Below, one piece after another: positions 33,801 to 43,498 of a DNA stretch of 64,000 bases; positions within the stretch are counted from its first letter, which is position 1; every line of letters starts with the position of its first letter. A program made the translations under genes and the position numbers. Below the pieces are notes generated by a model. It did no database searches. It was not told the origin of the DNA and was given only the letters and a program-made list of their open reading frames with translations. Origin of the DNA: Pipra filicauda (Eukaryota; Chordata; Aves; Passeriformes; Pipridae); NCBI RefSeq assembly GCF_003945595.2, contig NW_024104361.1, forward strand, positions 682,001-746,000, written 5' to 3'.

Positions 33801-34658
33801 AGCTTCAACATGAAGCCCCTCACTCCTCTCTGTTACCCCCCTGGACACCTGAGCCCACCCCTGGGATGGCCCCATCCCCTGGAGTCGCCCATCACCCGTG
33901 CTGGATCAACAGCAGCCGCGTGCCAGGAGCCAATTCTGCTCCCCGAACAAACACAGCTTATTGTCCCAGTTCTGTTTGCTTTAATAAGATAATGAAAAGC
34001 TGGGTTTGTGCCAGGGAACAACAAAAAAACGCTACGTTGCCACCCTGCCAAAGAAGCACTCATGTCCCTGACTTTCCAGAGGGTGTCCTTTTAGCACAGC
34101 AGTGCCCTCCCCAGGACCAAATCCTGCAGTTCCAGTGGAGGCAGCACCCACCAAACACGATATCACAAAACTCAGGTCTGCAACAACCATTTTACAGGAG
34201 TCTTGCTGGGGAATAAACAGCTGGCTGGCACGATCTCAGGTTTAAACACCAACTTAGCATCGCCAGAAAAGCATAAGTTATGTTGAAAGCACAGAATATC
34301 TCATTTTATCACTCAGATGCATTTCCTATCAAAAGACGAGCACGGAAGCCCAGAGAACAATGCAGACCTAGAAGAAGATGGCAGTTAAACCATCACCTGG
34401 AAGCATTATTCCCAAACACAGACCCCTGCCCCAAAACTGGGATAAAAGTGGATGAAAGGAAATACTATTTTGTAATAAATGAACCAGGAAAAAGGTAGAA
34501 GAAGCAGCAGGCAGGAGAACGGCTGTGGAAGGTGGGACATGGGCTGTGCTTAAGCAGTAAGACCAGTATGGTCTCCACTTGGTACTTGGCATTATGGCCA
34601 GCCCTGTCCTAAACCTCCCACTTTCTCATTTCCTTCCTCGAGAGCCTTTTTCAAGTAA
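33801..34658. other. Unique non-coding sequence, nothing recognised
   Basis: Mixed sequence with no transposon words. The tail of the 233-codon frame is interpreted as chance. Confidence 0.45.
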
Positions 34659-34758
34659 GAAAAAAAAAAAGAAAAAAAAAGAAAAATAAGGGAAAAAAAA
34701 AAGAAAAAGATAGGGAAAGAAGGGAGGAAAAAAAAAAAAAAAACAAAGGAAAAAAAAT
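34659..34758. repeat. Poly-A-rich low-complexity tract
   Basis: About 100 bases composed almost wholly of A runs separated by single G. A T8 run and a pyrimidine tract follow at about 34772-34792. No source gene or retrocopy is recognisable upstream on either side, so it is probably a simple repeat. Confidence 0.85.
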
Positions 34759-34769
34759 AGCAGACAAAC

Positions 34770-34970
34770 CACTTTTTTTTTCCTCCCCCACCACCAAATA
34801 ATTATTGGGGTTTTTTGGCCAAGAGCAGATAAGGAATACTGCAGTGTTTGTCATCATTAGGTTAGAGGGACTGCCAAGCTGTAATAGTATTACAGCTGCA
34901 GGCATTGTGGGTAATGGCATGCAAATTGCTCCAAAGGCATTGGAAAGGAAGGCCATCGGCTGAGCAATGT
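34770..34970. promoter_or_regulatory. Candidate conserved block with 21-base palindrome and octamer
   Basis: AGCTGTAATA (34877-34886) and TATTACAGCT (34888-34897) are exact 10-bp inverted arms around one G. They place two TAAT-type homeodomain cores head to head. Shortly after lies a consensus POU octamer ATGCAAAT (34919-34926). The adjoining 'gcattgtgggtaatggc' and 'ccaaaggcattgg' are repeat-free. Confidence 0.42.
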
Positions 34971-35201
34971 GAAAAGGACACTCTCAAGTGCTCTTTCCGA
35001 TGTAACTTTTGTGCTCTGCTTTTTGGGATGCTCTTGCAGAAGTTGGCAGGTCAAGCTGCTGATCCACCTCCAGCTCTAGTTCCGTGTGAATTCCTGCATC
35101 CTGTGGTAGGTCCCAGCAGCATTTGACTTCTGGGGACAGCCTGGGGGCAAGAGGAGCTGCCATCACTTACTCCTCAGAGTTCACCTTTGGTTTCTCTCCA
35201 G
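34971..35201. other. Unique non-coding sequence
   Basis: Nothing recognised apart from the pyrimidine-rich sequence leading to the acceptor described next. Confidence 0.4.
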
Positions 35202-35246
35202 AGTACTCAAGAGAACGACCAAAGGATGGAACAGCTGGAATGAAAG
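35202..35246 (+). other. Possible 45-nt exon (splice signals only)
   Basis: 'ggtttctctccag' precedes and AAAG|GTAAGC follows. The 45 bases are open in one frame. The segment is short and matches no known microexon that I can name. Confidence 0.15.
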
Positions 35247-35574
35247 GTAAGCCCTGGGCAGCAGAGCCTTGCTCCATTAGGAGTGATGCCAGCAGCAAGA
35301 AAAAAGGGGGTGAAGCTGCTCATCCACAGCCCAGACAGCACATCCGATGTCAGGCTGAGCCATCAGAGCTCAGAAACCATTGGAATCTCAGTCTCCCACT
35401 CTCCCACTCTCTGTTTCTGTCTGCTGAGAGAAGAGGGCCCAGCCTCTCTACTCATACCTTTGACCCAGGGGGAATAACACTCTCCCCACCCCATTTAATC
35501 CAGCTCTATCCAGTCCCTCGAGTGACCTGAGAATGCCTTCTGCTGAGTTCAAGGGTCTTCTCATCAAGGACTGC
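35247..35574. other. Unique non-coding sequence
   Basis: Nothing recognised. A small CTCCCACT duplication lies near 35393-35412. Confidence 0.4.
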
Positions 35575-35715
35575 AGCAGCAGCTAATTTTTTCCTCTGTC
35601 TTTTTTCCTCCGTGCAATTAAGTGCAGCTTCCTAATTGGAGTGCTGTGAACTATTTATAGCTTTATAATGACCGTTTACTACGGCAGCACTTAGGTATTA
35701 GATAGGGAAAAAAAC
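35575..35715. promoter_or_regulatory. Candidate conserved element with MEF2 site
   Basis: CTATTTATAG at 35651-35660 is identical to the MEF2-type word at 27875. It sits between 'gcaattaagtgcagcttcc', 'cctaattggagtg' and 'gctttataatgaccg'. The patch is AT-rich and free of transposon words. Confidence 0.38.
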
Positions 35716-36077
35716 GTCAGGAGCCTGGGAGGAAAGGTCAGCAGCTTGGGAAGGCAAAGCAGGGAGAGGCAGCAAGGGGAAAGAAATGCTGTTATTCCCT
35801 TTCCCACTGCTGAGGAGCAGAGGGATGAATCTCCACGATCCGAGTTCACCAAGCACCAAGATTAGAGCATTTCTCTGTCCAGTCCTAAACCTGTGGTTTA
35901 TGGGCAAAGCCAGGTTTTAGGGCTAAGAATGCAAGGGCATGCTGCAGCCCTGGTTTCTGGGGAGCATGCAGAAGCCAACAGATGTTTTCCCAGATTCTCC
36001 CAGTCTGTTTGCCAGTTGAACTCTTTGATCTAATTGCTTTTCTGTGTTTTACTAAGTGAAAGAAGGGTCCCAAGGCA
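35716..36077. other. Unique non-coding sequence, nothing recognised
   Basis: Purine-rich left half, otherwise ordinary sequence. Confidence 0.4.
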
Positions 36078-36130
36078 GGAGGTTGGAATTAGATGGTCTT
36101 CAGGATCCCTTCCAACTCAAATCATTCCGA
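36078..36130 (+). mobile_element. Very short CR1 LINE 3' remnant
   Basis: 'gaggttggaattagatgg' followed by 'caggatcccttccaactc' and 'aaatcattcc' matches the last 50 bases of a sense CR1. The terminal ATTCTATGA units are lost. Confidence 0.75.
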
Positions 36131-37080
36131 AAGACCATTTATATGTATATAAGCAATCAGGAGTGGAGACCACAGAGCTCTTCAGGAACAGCATCTTTAC
36201 AATATTGTGACATGAGCTTCTCCAAAAAGAGGTTTCCAGTCATAACGTTGCGAACAAAAAACCTCCTGCAAAAAGCAAGAATGTGACAGCATTAGGGGAA
36301 TCTTATTTATTGTAGGTTTTTCCCTCCATCTCCTTCTGACAGGTACTCTCAGAGGGAGCCAAACTACAATCGATCTTCATCTTTGTGACCCTGATTTCCT
36401 GATTCTGAACTACGTGGGAAAAACCTAGCACCAACAGTGACTTCCGTAAAATTAAATAACAACAGCCAAAATCTGTGTTTTCCCAGCAGATGCCATGAAT
36501 TTGAGGTGTTGTTTGTTTGGGGTTTTTTTGTCTCGTTTTTAAAGCAGTTACAATCAAGAGGAGACTCCTTGACAGATGAAGAGAGGCTGGTCCTACCCAG
36601 CTTGACAGCACCATTTTAATAGGATCTCACTTGGAATCGTTAATAAGACGTCTGGAGCTCGCTTGAGCGATTGGTATGCCAGGACTGAGAACACTCATGG
36701 AGAAAGGAGACTCTTGTACACGTCAAGAGCTCTTTGTAAACTAACTTTTTGATGGAAAACTGGAGAAAAGGATGGATACGAAGTGCTGTCAAGGGGAGGA
36801 ATGTCTCAGTTTCTGGAGAGCCCACGGTCCCCTTGGCTCTCTGTCATCAAAGTCTGCCATATCAGCTGCTTCACATGGACAGTTCAGGGGGAAGGAGATC
36901 GACACTGACCTCTTCCCATGCTTCAAGCAGAAGAGCATATATCCCTTTTCCAGCAGCACACACACCATTCCTCTTCCCACTCCAATATTTTTAGCAGAGG
37001 GAAGCCTGGCCGTGCTGATGGAGACTCCACCTGAGGGCACACCCAGGTCTCACCTGCCTCCCTTTCTGCTTCTGTTTCAG
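36131..37080. other. Unique non-coding sequence
   Basis: No gene is recognised. TCGCT-TG-AGCGA, a small CpG-bearing palindrome, lies near 36659-36670. The last 25 bases are a strong polypyrimidine tract ending in CAG at 37080. Confidence 0.45.
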
Positions 37081-37200
37081 CAAAGGGTCTGTGCCTCCAG
37101 CTTCAAAGGCATATCTTGAAACTCCCTCTAACAGGAGACTCATTTTTCATGCTGAATGAGATGAAATCCCCACTGTTACCTCATTTACATCTCAATACTG
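37081..37200 (+). other. Best candidate internal exon, 120 nt
   Basis: The acceptor is strong: 'ctccctttctgcttctgtttcag' ends at 37080. The donor is ACTG|GTAAGT at 37200/37201. The 120 bases are open in the frame that begins after two bases and ends with one spare base (phase 1 to phase 1). I do not recognise the 39-residue translation. A chance open frame of this length is quite likely, so a non-coding exon or a false pair remain the leading alternatives. Confidence 0.22.
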
Positions 37201-37345
37201 GTAAGTTATAGGTGGCTATTATTTATATACATGTAAGACATCCATTTCTTATTCTGTGGGATACAGTAAGAAGAAAAATACCCATCTTTCTGTTTGCCTT
37301 TTCTGGATTGTTTTTTTGTTTGTTTGTTTGTGTCTTCTTTTTTAA
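37201..37345. repeat. AT-rich stretch with TTTG microsatellite
   Basis: 'ttatttatatacatgtaag' and similar words lead to four TTTG units at 37314-37330. Confidence 0.7.
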
Positions 37346-40300
37346 TCCTTTGCTCAAGTTTGACTGTTGCTGAGAATTTGCAAATAAATAAAGGAGTGAA
37401 CAGCCCCATAAAAGCTGATTGTTTCCCCCTCCTGCAAAGATTGTCTTTGTGAAGAAGATTAAAAATCCTTCCGTGCTGCAGAAGATAAAGGTATCCCTGG
37501 GCGAGAATAAGACATAAAAGAGGTTACTACATCCATCTCTTGACTGTGTGGACTACTAATTCCCACTGTTTTCATCCCTTCTTGGGCATCTTGACTCTTT
37601 CTTCCTTCTAACCATTAAAGGAAAAGTTGCCTTTGCTGAAAGCAGCATTGGCAGCAACAGTTGGGACATGAAGAATATTTGCTTTCCTAGCCAGCTGCAG
37701 GGAGATGGGATCTGTGGGACCATCCATAAAGAAAACATCTGCTCACAGCTGGATGTGAGGCAGCAGGTGAGGATTCATGCTCTTGCCTCACTCCATGGCT
37801 TGATTTGGCGGTAAAAGGGCTCACCCCTGAGCTGGAAATTCCTTGTCCCGACAAAGCAGTAACTCACCACTCAGACTCCAAGGAGAGGTGCAATCACGGA
37901 CCCAGATCACGAGCCTAAAGCTGTAGGTGCAATCCCATGACAGCACCTTCACCTGGCACTGACTGCCAAACCAGCAACACACAGCCCTGCCAAGGCTGCG
38001 TTCAGCAAGGCTCTACAGAGAGCCCTGGGGAACACTGAGACCTCGAAAGCCCTGCTCTGGAAGTTCAGGAGGTTCCTCCTAAGCCCATACACGAGCGCCT
38101 CCTCCCAACCCCCGTGGGCTGGAATCAAATCAGATGCAAGAAGAAGGGAGTTGTTCCCCGCCAAAATGCTCCAAGAGCCCCTCAGCACTTTCGCTGCTCC
38201 TCCCTCCACACAGCCCAGGGACAGCCCTGCAAGCCTGGGAGAAGCCGTCAGGTCCCTCCTCAGGAAGCACCGTAGGGAGGCCACGCCACAGGGCAAACAG
38301 CCGGTGGGTTTTCCTTTCCCTGCCCTCCCAAAGTGCTTTGTCAGTGTTCATTAGAGGCACAGCAGGTTTTCCTGGTACCTGTGCTATCAGCGAAGCGGCT
38401 CCTTTTCTTCCTTGCTGACAACCTACATTCAGTTTAAGGGATTGAAAAGGCCTCCAGACTCAAAGCCTTGTAATGACTCTCCCCCTTCCTTTCTTTCCTC
38501 CTTCCCTCTTTCTCTTTAATGGCTTTCACTAAGGTGTTTTTTCTTTTTTTTACCTTGCACGTTGAGCAGAGAACGGAAGAAATTCTGTGTTCTCATTTTC
38601 TCTCTTCTTCAACCCCCCTGCACCAGCTCCCTGTTGCAGGGGGACATCAGCATCTTATTTCCCCTTCCCCTGATAGGTGGAGGTACCCCCACAAACTGGC
38701 CACCAGAGCTGAGAATGGCTGCTTAAATAGACTGCAACACCCAGGAGCTTGATGGACTTTGTAGGGGAGGAAAAAATTGCTCCATTCAGGTACAATCAGA
38801 TCCTCAGCTCTTCCCTTTCAAAGCTGAGATGAAGAGCTTTTTTAGGCTGGCCCCAGGAAAACGTTTTATTTCTCTTTTTTTCCAGCCAAGAGGAGTCAAA
38901 AGAGATGGACAGTGTTTTGTTTAAAAAATGCCAAGCAGGTTAAAATCCAGCCTTGGACACGTTTCTTCACTGCTAAGTAGCCGAGCCCACAGTCTGACTA
39001 ACACAATTTCCCTCTTTTTCTGAATGATGGGATTTTTTTATTAATTGCCAACCTAGAAATGTGATCTTCTTGAGCAGCCTTTGAGCACAACAGGGAAGGG
39101 GAGGAGAGCTGGAGCCATGGTCCTCTAGAGACCCTGAGTAAGGCTGATTGATCGAAATCACTTGAATTTCCCCTATTATTGAACAGAAGAGTGGTCCTGG
39201 TTTGTCTCAGAAATGCAGGGAAACAGCTGGAAAGGAATCAGCAGCCCAGAGCAGCAGTGCCTAAGGAGGTACTCATACTGATAATTTTTCTCCTCTTTTT
39301 CTCTCACCTGCAACAATTTGTGGTGCCTTTAGCACAAAAATCCTTTCTGGCAAGCACAAAATCAGTCCTCTGTCCTTGCCTAATATTTGTACAATATGCT
39401 GTACACTCCTTAAAATCAAGGGGACCCCAGTCACAGATGTGAAGGTCTCCTCCTCGAGCTGATTGCATGCTGAGGATGCTTCCCATGGGAATTGTGCAGG
39501 GGATGAGATGTATTGGCTCCTTATCTGTGCAGGGGTGGGGGTCACAGAGACCAGCCAAGGCTGGAGGTGGTAGAGAGGAGGCACGTTCAGGTTCTCTGCC
39601 TTTGAGGCAGGGGCTGACAGGCAGAATGCACATGAAGGGATGGAAATGATGGAAAAAATAAGAGCACAAAGAAATGCATCACTTCAAATTTTCAGAACTG
39701 ACTGTTCTGAAACAGAGGGGAACTCTGAGCCATGTTTAAACGTAGTTTTCAAGTCCAGAGCCCAAGAAAGACCTGAAGATCCCCAGAATTACCCTTATCA
39801 GAGTATGTCAACATCATGTGCCAGGAATGAGAACTACCCAGAAAACACGAAATGTGTGAATTGTGAGATCTGGGGATTTCTCTTCCAAGAACTTTTAATT
39901 TAATGTTTGATTCTTTTGAGAGGGAGAGAGAACGCACACCAGGCTAAGAAACACCACACGCAGCTTGTGAGCATTCCCCTAGAAGATGAAGGATTTTCAT
40001 GTTTGCTCTGCTGATTCCCTCTCTGGCCCTGTGCATATTTAATTAATGCCAGCTCTCTATCAGGCAGAGGTTTCGAACATGATCCCCATATCCCAGATGG
40101 ATGCCCTATGAGTAAGCATTTGCTACCTGAAAAAGTTCTGTGAAATGTGTCCAGACAGCTTCCTTCCTTCACTGTAAGTCATCTTTTAACACCAGGGATG
40201 GACTGAAGTCTCAGCATAGATGAAAGACCTATTGAAATCCTCTTGCTGGAACCCTCTAGGCATTCAAAGGCTTTCCCAAGCCATTCCTCGACTAACTTTG

Positions 40301-40594
40301 GTGAACAGACACAGAAACTGAAGGCAACCATAGTTCTGCCGACATCTTGCTGCCTCCCTTCTCCAGCATCCAAAAAGCTGGTGTGCCTTTGCCCAAATTC
40401 TCATCCTTGGTGAGGTCTCCCCTTTCTATTTCTTCTCTGCTACAAGCACAAACCCATTCTTTCAATTCCCATAATTCTGGAGATGTCCCTTCCACTCCCA
40501 CAACCCAGACTGAACAGTGAAACCCTTCCAGAGAATTTATCCAAGACCTGACTCACTCTAAAAAAAAAAACAACCCGTAGAGACCATGCAAAAC
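37346..40594. other. Unique non-coding sequence, 3.2 kb
   Basis: No transposon words, RNA genes or exons are recognised. Minor points: a pyrimidine-rich stretch at 38475-38555; a PBX-HOX-type TGATTGAT at 39145-39152; and a 121-codon minus-strand frame at 39304-39669 without known content. Confidence 0.45.
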
Positions 40595-40830
40595 CTCACG
40601 CAGGGCAGCCGTGGTCGTTAAAGCATCTAATTATGTACTTTGCCATTACTAAGCCTGATTTGATTTAAGCAGCTCCCTGGCTAGAGCTCTGGGATATAAC
40701 ACCATGCTCTGAATCATCCCCGTCCCATCTGCTCCTGTCTTTGCCCTTCCCCACTCGCAGGTAGGATAACACGATGAGTGCCAAGCTAAATATTTAATGG
40801 GAGTGCTAATGGCTTTGTTAAGTGAAGCTG
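40595..40830. promoter_or_regulatory. Candidate conserved non-coding element
   Basis: AT-rich words with some CpG: 'ggtcgttaaagcatctaatt', 'tgatttgatttaagcagc', 'ggataacacgatgagtgcc' and 'ctaaatatttaatggg'. The texture resembles the other blocks called here. Confidence 0.33.
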
Positions 40831-42029
40831 GGGCAGGGTGGGGAGCATTTCCTTGGTTTAGGATGACTGGACTGGGTTTGTGCTAATGGACAACCTGTAC
40901 AGCCAAGTCCTGTGCTGGTTTTGTCCCCAGGATGCAAATACCAGGGCTGTGGGCAGATGGTGCCCAGCACTGACTCAACACTGAACAACAGCTTGCACCA
41001 GAACAGCTTTAAAGGAAGAGTATTTTGCATGCTTCTTTTCAGGTGAAGGGATCAGGCGGCCCCCCAAAGCTGTGGAAAATCTTCTTGGGATGATGCTGTG
41101 GAGCACTCGACCAAGACAAGGCAACTGAACCCGTAACAGCAAACCCGGCCTTGGAGTGAGCACACGATCAGGGCTGGAGCAGCAGCTTGGTGGAGCTGTG
41201 CCAAAACTACCCCTTTTCACCTTGCTGGGATTTTCCCAACAGTTTGCAAATCCCATCAACAGGAGATAAAAACACCCACCAACGTTCCAGGGCCAGATGG
41301 TAGTTTATGTTATGAAAACTGTGATTTGTTTTCATGGAAACTAGTAAAAGGATAGCGAGCAAACCTGGAAAAACGTGGCTCGCCCTTTGGGGAAGAGTAT
41401 ATTTTATGGACAGCTTTCATTGCCACCTCTGTCCTACAGCTGGGACACGGTACATGAGATCACCCTAAATGTCTAACCAGGCCAAGAGAGGAACTGTGGG
41501 AACCAGAGGCCACCGGCTGAAACTCAGCCTAAATTAGGGAGAAGTGGAAGAGAGGTACCTCACATGGTGTGCTGTCTTGCCAGCCAGCCAGCAGAGACAG
41601 TTCATTGCTGAACCTTCGTTGCACAGAGAATGAAACCATGGGCCTGCTCCTCATGCCTGGTGGATGAGCCTCAAGAACCACCGAGGACCACCCGCCAAGT
41701 GAGACAACAAAATAAAAACCAGTTACCAGCTTTGTGTCTTACAGCTCTCATTCTTGGCATTTTTCATCAAGTAACAGGTACAAATGGACCAGCAAGAGCA
41801 GCTTCTCATGCACTGGGCTTCCCCTGGGGCATTTCCACCTCTGGCTGATCTTTCTCGCCAGGTCTCCCCAACAACTGCCCCTGTGGCACAGTGTTGGTTT
41901 TGGCTGGATTAATCTCAGCCTGACCCACTGAAAGCAAGGCCCAGGGCACACAAGCAGCATAAATCCTCTTGGCTACAGTGGCCCCAGGCCAGGAGTGACA
42001 TCAGTTCCTGAAGAAGACTCATAAATTTC
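40831..42029. other. Unique non-coding sequence
   Basis: No gene or transposon is recognised. 41320-41410 contains an AT-rich patch with CpG ('ggatagcgagcaaacc', 'aaaacgtggctcgcc') that might be regulatory. Confidence 0.4.
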
Positions 42030-42170
42030 ATCTGAGTTTCCTCCTGCTGAGTTTTCGTTTTGCTTGCAAGGGATCTGCAAATGCTTCATCTGTCACGAGG
42101 CTCCCCGTGATGTCATAAATTTGTCATCACAATGACATCACTGACAGACTAAGCAGGAGGAGAAAGGGCT
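42030..42170. promoter_or_regulatory. CRE/ATF-like inverted-repeat cluster
   Basis: GTGATGTCA (42107-42115) and TGACATCAC (42133-42141) are perfect 9-bp inverted arms with a 17-base spacer. The spacer holds a third related word, TGTCATCA. TGATGTCA resembles half-mismatched CRE/ATF sites (TGACGTCA). The same patch has 'catctgtcacgagg' and 'gacatcactgacag'. A bZIP-bound enhancer is a reasonable guess. Confidence 0.38.
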
Positions 42171-43199
42171 CCAGGGCTAAGCCAAGGACCTTCTTTTTAA
42201 CAAGTGGCAGTGATTCACACCGAAATGCCCCCAGGAAGCACTCGGAAAACGGGAGGAATTCACACTTTTCAGCCCAGATTTATCCTTTCTATTTAATAAA
42301 GTGAGACCTGGGCAGTGTGGTGGGCTCGGACACGTTGCTTCCAGGAGCAGGCATGCATCCCTTAACTCTGGAGGTTCACTCTGCTCATAAAACTGCTAAG
42401 CTGTCATGTGGAGGAATGGAATTTCTTGGAAACAGAGCAGCATAAACCCAGAAGCAAAGAGAGATTTTGGAGGGAAACAGGGCTGTGACTAGGCAAGGCC
42501 TCGTTGGAGGTTGCTGTGGTACTGCACCTTAGCCTGATGATAACCCTGTGGCCTCTTTTCCTTAACATATACGCACAGAATAAAAGGGAAATGCTCAAAA
42601 AACTAAATTCCAGCATTGCTGGGGGAGGGGAGCAGAAGGCAATGATCCTGTTATTTGAAAAGGCTGGTGTCAGACTCATTGAATTCATGTAGATTCTCCT
42701 CCTTACAGGTACTTGCAAATGTTGATTTTTTGCATCCTTCAACTGCTGCTCTCCCGGCAGGAGAAGCAGCTTTGGGGCCAGGTAAATATTTGCTGGCACC
42801 ATTGAGTGCCATCATCTGGAAGGACGGCAGGGTGGATTCAGGACTAGTTAAGGATCTGACTAAGAATAGTCCTCCTTGTCATGCATCCTCTGCCCTTGAA
42901 ACCCCCCCCCTCTCCCATGGATACCTCAACACCTGGACAGCCCAGCCTGGCATCTCACATCCTGCAACACTGATCCTGCTGCCTGCCTTATTTCAGTGCT
43001 GGTACTCAAGGGCCTGATTTCTTGGCAGGTCATCTAGAAATCAGAAAACAACTCCACAAGAGAGCAGATCTCAGGGTAGGAAAACTAAAAGGGTTTCTAC
43101 GCCACAGCCTGTGATTTTCTGAGAGATGTTCAGCTGCTCTCTTCTGCTGTTGGGTGGAAAGAAAGGGCAGGGAGAGGACATAATTCTGCCCTAACTTGC
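42171..43199. other. Unique non-coding sequence
   Basis: No gene is recognised. The 120- and 132-codon frames on opposite strands around 42400-43017 have no known content. A 9-C run lies at 42902-42910. Confidence 0.4.
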
Positions 43200-43420
43200 T
43201 ACATCATCAGTTTTCATTAAAATATTCTTCTGCCACATCTTTGTAATTTTTCATTTTGGAGGCAAATTTATTAAAGGTGTACTTCAGCCTGATTAAATTA
43301 AATAATGTGGCATTAGCAAATAAAGGGTTTTTTTTATCTCAGCACACCACCAAAAAAAAAAAAAAAAGAAAAAAAGGGAAATTGCTGTAATATAAATAGC
43401 TATTTAATACTATAACAGAA
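43200..43420. promoter_or_regulatory. AT-rich candidate element plus poly-A tract
   Basis: 'ggcaaatttattaaaggtg', 'gattaaattaaataatgtgg' and 'cattagcaaataaagg' precede a run of 16 A at 43352-43367 and a further 7 A. The block has no CR1 or retrocopy signature; the poly-A is treated as a simple repeat. Confidence 0.3.
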
Positions 43421-43477
43421 GGAGGGGGGAATTCCATTCTTCATAAGCTCCCGACACCCATTTGTTATCTTCCCTTG

Positions 43478-43498
43478 CCCCCCCCCCCCTCCCCCCCC
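43478..43498. repeat. Poly-C tract (C12-T-C8)
   Basis: A nearly pure 21-base C tract, a likely site of length variation and assembly error. Confidence 0.9.

Noticed and set aside
33515..34216. 233-codon forward open frame, the longest in the window
   Set aside because: It lies in GC-richer DNA, shows no recognisable domain or signal sequence, and has competing frames on the other strand. Frames of this size are expected occasionally by chance.
34659..34758. Poly-A tract as the tail of a processed pseudogene
   Set aside because: No gene-like sequence or target duplication is recognisable on either side, and the tract is interrupted by many G residues like a simple repeat.
39145..39152. TGATTGAT as a significant PBX-HOX site
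   Set aside because: An isolated 8-mer of this kind is expected a couple of times in 64 kb by chance.
43352..43375. Poly-A run as a retrocopy tail
   Set aside because: The sequence upstream is an AT-rich block with no coding resemblance.
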